Source: Candidatus Hydrogenedentota bacterium (lineage in GTDB: Bacteria > Hydrogenedentota > Hydrogenedentia > Hydrogenedentales > SLHB01). Taken from it: a DNA stretch of 8,827 nt. Positions 7,857 to 8,827 of this stretch are shown here, piece by piece. Below the pieces are notes generated by a model. It saw nothing but the letters and a program-made list of their open reading frames with translations. It did no database searches and was not told the origin of the DNA. Positions within the stretch are counted from its first letter, which is position 1. Every line of letters begins with the position of its first letter. Both the position numbers and the translations under genes were made by a program. The stretch lies in the NCBI GenBank assembly GCA_003552765.1, contig PUOI01000327.1, positions 1 through 8,827 on the forward strand, in the 5' to 3' direction.

Positions 7857-8827
7857 CTACGTCTCCAATGCTTCCTTGTACAACTCGAATTCGCGCCGGG
7901 CCACGGTCTCCACGTGTAACTCGGTTTCGACCCGGCGCTTGGCGAAGGCCCCCATGCGTTCGGCCAGGGCGGGATCGTCCAAGAGCGTGTTGATTGCCTT
8001 GGCCAATTCCGCCGCGTCACGCGGGGGCGCGTTAAGTCCGGTTTCTCCGTGCCGGTTTACGAACTCGACGCCCGTGCCAAGGCGGGTGGCCACCACGGGC
8101 TTACCGCATGCGTGGGCTTCCAGCATGGACAGACCAAAGGCTTCGCTGCGTTCCACGGACGGAAACGCGAAGACCGCGCATGCGTGGAGATGGTTCACGA
8201 GGTCGTGCTGATCAAGCTCGCCCGGAAAGGAGACCGGTACGTTCAATTCGCGGGCCAGGGCCCGGCATCTCTCCCGTTCGGGGCCGTCGCCCGCGATGAC
8301 CACGGGAGCCTTAATCCACTGAGCGGCCTCGACGAGATAAGGCAACCCCTTGTAATACCGGTGCCGTCCCGAGAACAGCACGAACGGACCGCCATGGGTC
8401 TCGCGCAATTCGGCGGCGCGGTTCTCATCCGGCGCTTGAAAAACCTCGGGGAGGATACCCAAGGGCTGCACCCGGCAGCGGTCCCGAACGGCCTGAAGGA
8501 CGGGCGAAGAATCCAGATACGCCTCGGACGTGTGCAAGATCATAGCAGCTTTGCGGAGAAATTGCATTTGCAGGGGACCATAAAAGCGCATGGCGGCGGC
8601 CTGGCGGATCACATCGCTGTGGTAGCGCACGATGAGCGCCGCCTTGGGCCGCGCCAGTAGCCAGCCCAGTTCGGCGGTCGGATTCGGCATATGCACCACG
8701 CAGACATCCGCATCCATGCGCCGGAGATGCCACGGAAACGTAGGGGAGACCGGCGCGCTCTGGAACCGGCCAAACTCTCCCGCCTCGGTTACAAGCGTTC
8801 CGTCGCGGTCCATTCGCCGCGTGCGCC
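7857..8827 (-). CDS. GT4-family (GT-B fold) glycosyltransferase, 5' end cut by window edge
   Basis: Retaining glycosyltransferase that would add a nucleotide-activated sugar to a growing lipid-linked or other glycan, in the cytoplasm or at the membrane surface. The visible part is about 322 residues. The frame is open to the window edge, and the first methionine (8813) is not the true start, because the protein enters partway through the N-terminal Rossmann domain; about 50 residues are probably missing. N-terminal domain: DADVCVVHMPNP and ALIVRYHSDVIRQ, typical of the family. Counting from that methionine, the C-terminal nucleotide-sugar domain has FSGRHRYYKGLPYL (147-160) with phosphate-contacting R150 and K155, VVIAGDGPER (171-180), and the EX7E motif E224-E232 (SEAFGLSMLEA). 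It ends with TAG at 7857. Several GT4 enzymes with this layout use GDP-mannose or similar donors, but donor and acceptor cannot be read here. Its neighbours place it in surface polysaccharide synthesis. Confidence 0.93.
   Translation of the reverse strand, partial: RTRRMDRDGTLVTEAGEFGRFQSAPVSPTFPWHLRRMDADVCVVHMPNPTAELGWLLARPKAALIVRYHSDVIRQAAAMRFYGPLQMQFLRKAAMILHTSEAYLDSSPVLQAVRDRCRVQPLGILPEVFQAPDENRAAELRETHGGPFVLFSGRHRYYKGLPYLVEAAQWIKAPVVIAGDGPERERCRALARELNVPVSFPGELDQHDLVNHLHACAVFAFPSVERSEAFGLSMLEAHACGKPVVATRLGTGVEFVNRHGETGLNAPPRDAAELAKAINTLLDDPALAERMGAFAKRRVETELHVETVARREFELYKEALET

Noticed and set aside
1..8827. CRISPR array, tRNA or rRNA genes, insertion sequences, attachment sites
   Set aside because: No spaced direct repeats, cloverleaf-like segments, transposase motifs or flanking inverted repeats were visible, and almost every base is inside a recognised gene.

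Overview
The window is one uninterrupted block of eight protein genes, all read from the minus strand, so transcription runs from high to low coordinates. Coding density is close to 100%. The only gaps between genes are 48, 52 and 14 bases, and the other four junctions are overlaps. Base composition looks moderately GC-rich (by eye near 60%). No tRNA, rRNA, CRISPR array, insertion sequence, long repeat, phage gene or convincing terminator is visible.

In transcription order, the first half is a surface-polysaccharide module. It holds a GT4-type glycosyltransferase whose 5' end lies beyond the right edge, a WecA/TagO-type polyprenyl-phosphate sugar-1-phosphate transferase, and a 919-residue O-antigen ligase/polymerase-like membrane protein with a long C-terminal helical domain. 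The likely division of labour is that the WecA-like enzyme starts a lipid-linked glycan, the GT4 enzyme extends it, and the ligase-like protein polymerises it or transfers it outside the inner membrane.

The second half is primary metabolism and translation: type II 3-dehydroquinate dehydratase (aroQ), an M24-family Xaa-Pro peptidase, elongation factor P (efp), and the biotin carboxyl carrier protein and biotin carboxylase subunits of acetyl-CoA carboxylase (accB, accC). The accC gene runs off the left edge, probably only a few codons before its end. From general knowledge, an aroQ/peptidase/efp/accB/accC order or parts of it occur in several bacterial phyla. Here the ligase-like gene is joined to aroQ by a GTGA stop-start overlap, and aroQ-peptidase and peptidase-efp by ATGA overlaps, so the two modules are probably expressed together.

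The organism is a bacterium. A WecA-like/ligase-like pair suggests, but does not prove, a Gram-negative envelope. The gene order and the HFSHRL form of the WecA-family histidine motif would fit a deltaproteobacterial, planctomycete-like or related uncultured lineage, but I cannot assign it from the sequence alone. I found no clearly new biological system. The most interesting items are the architecture of the ligase-like protein and its tight coupling to housekeeping genes.
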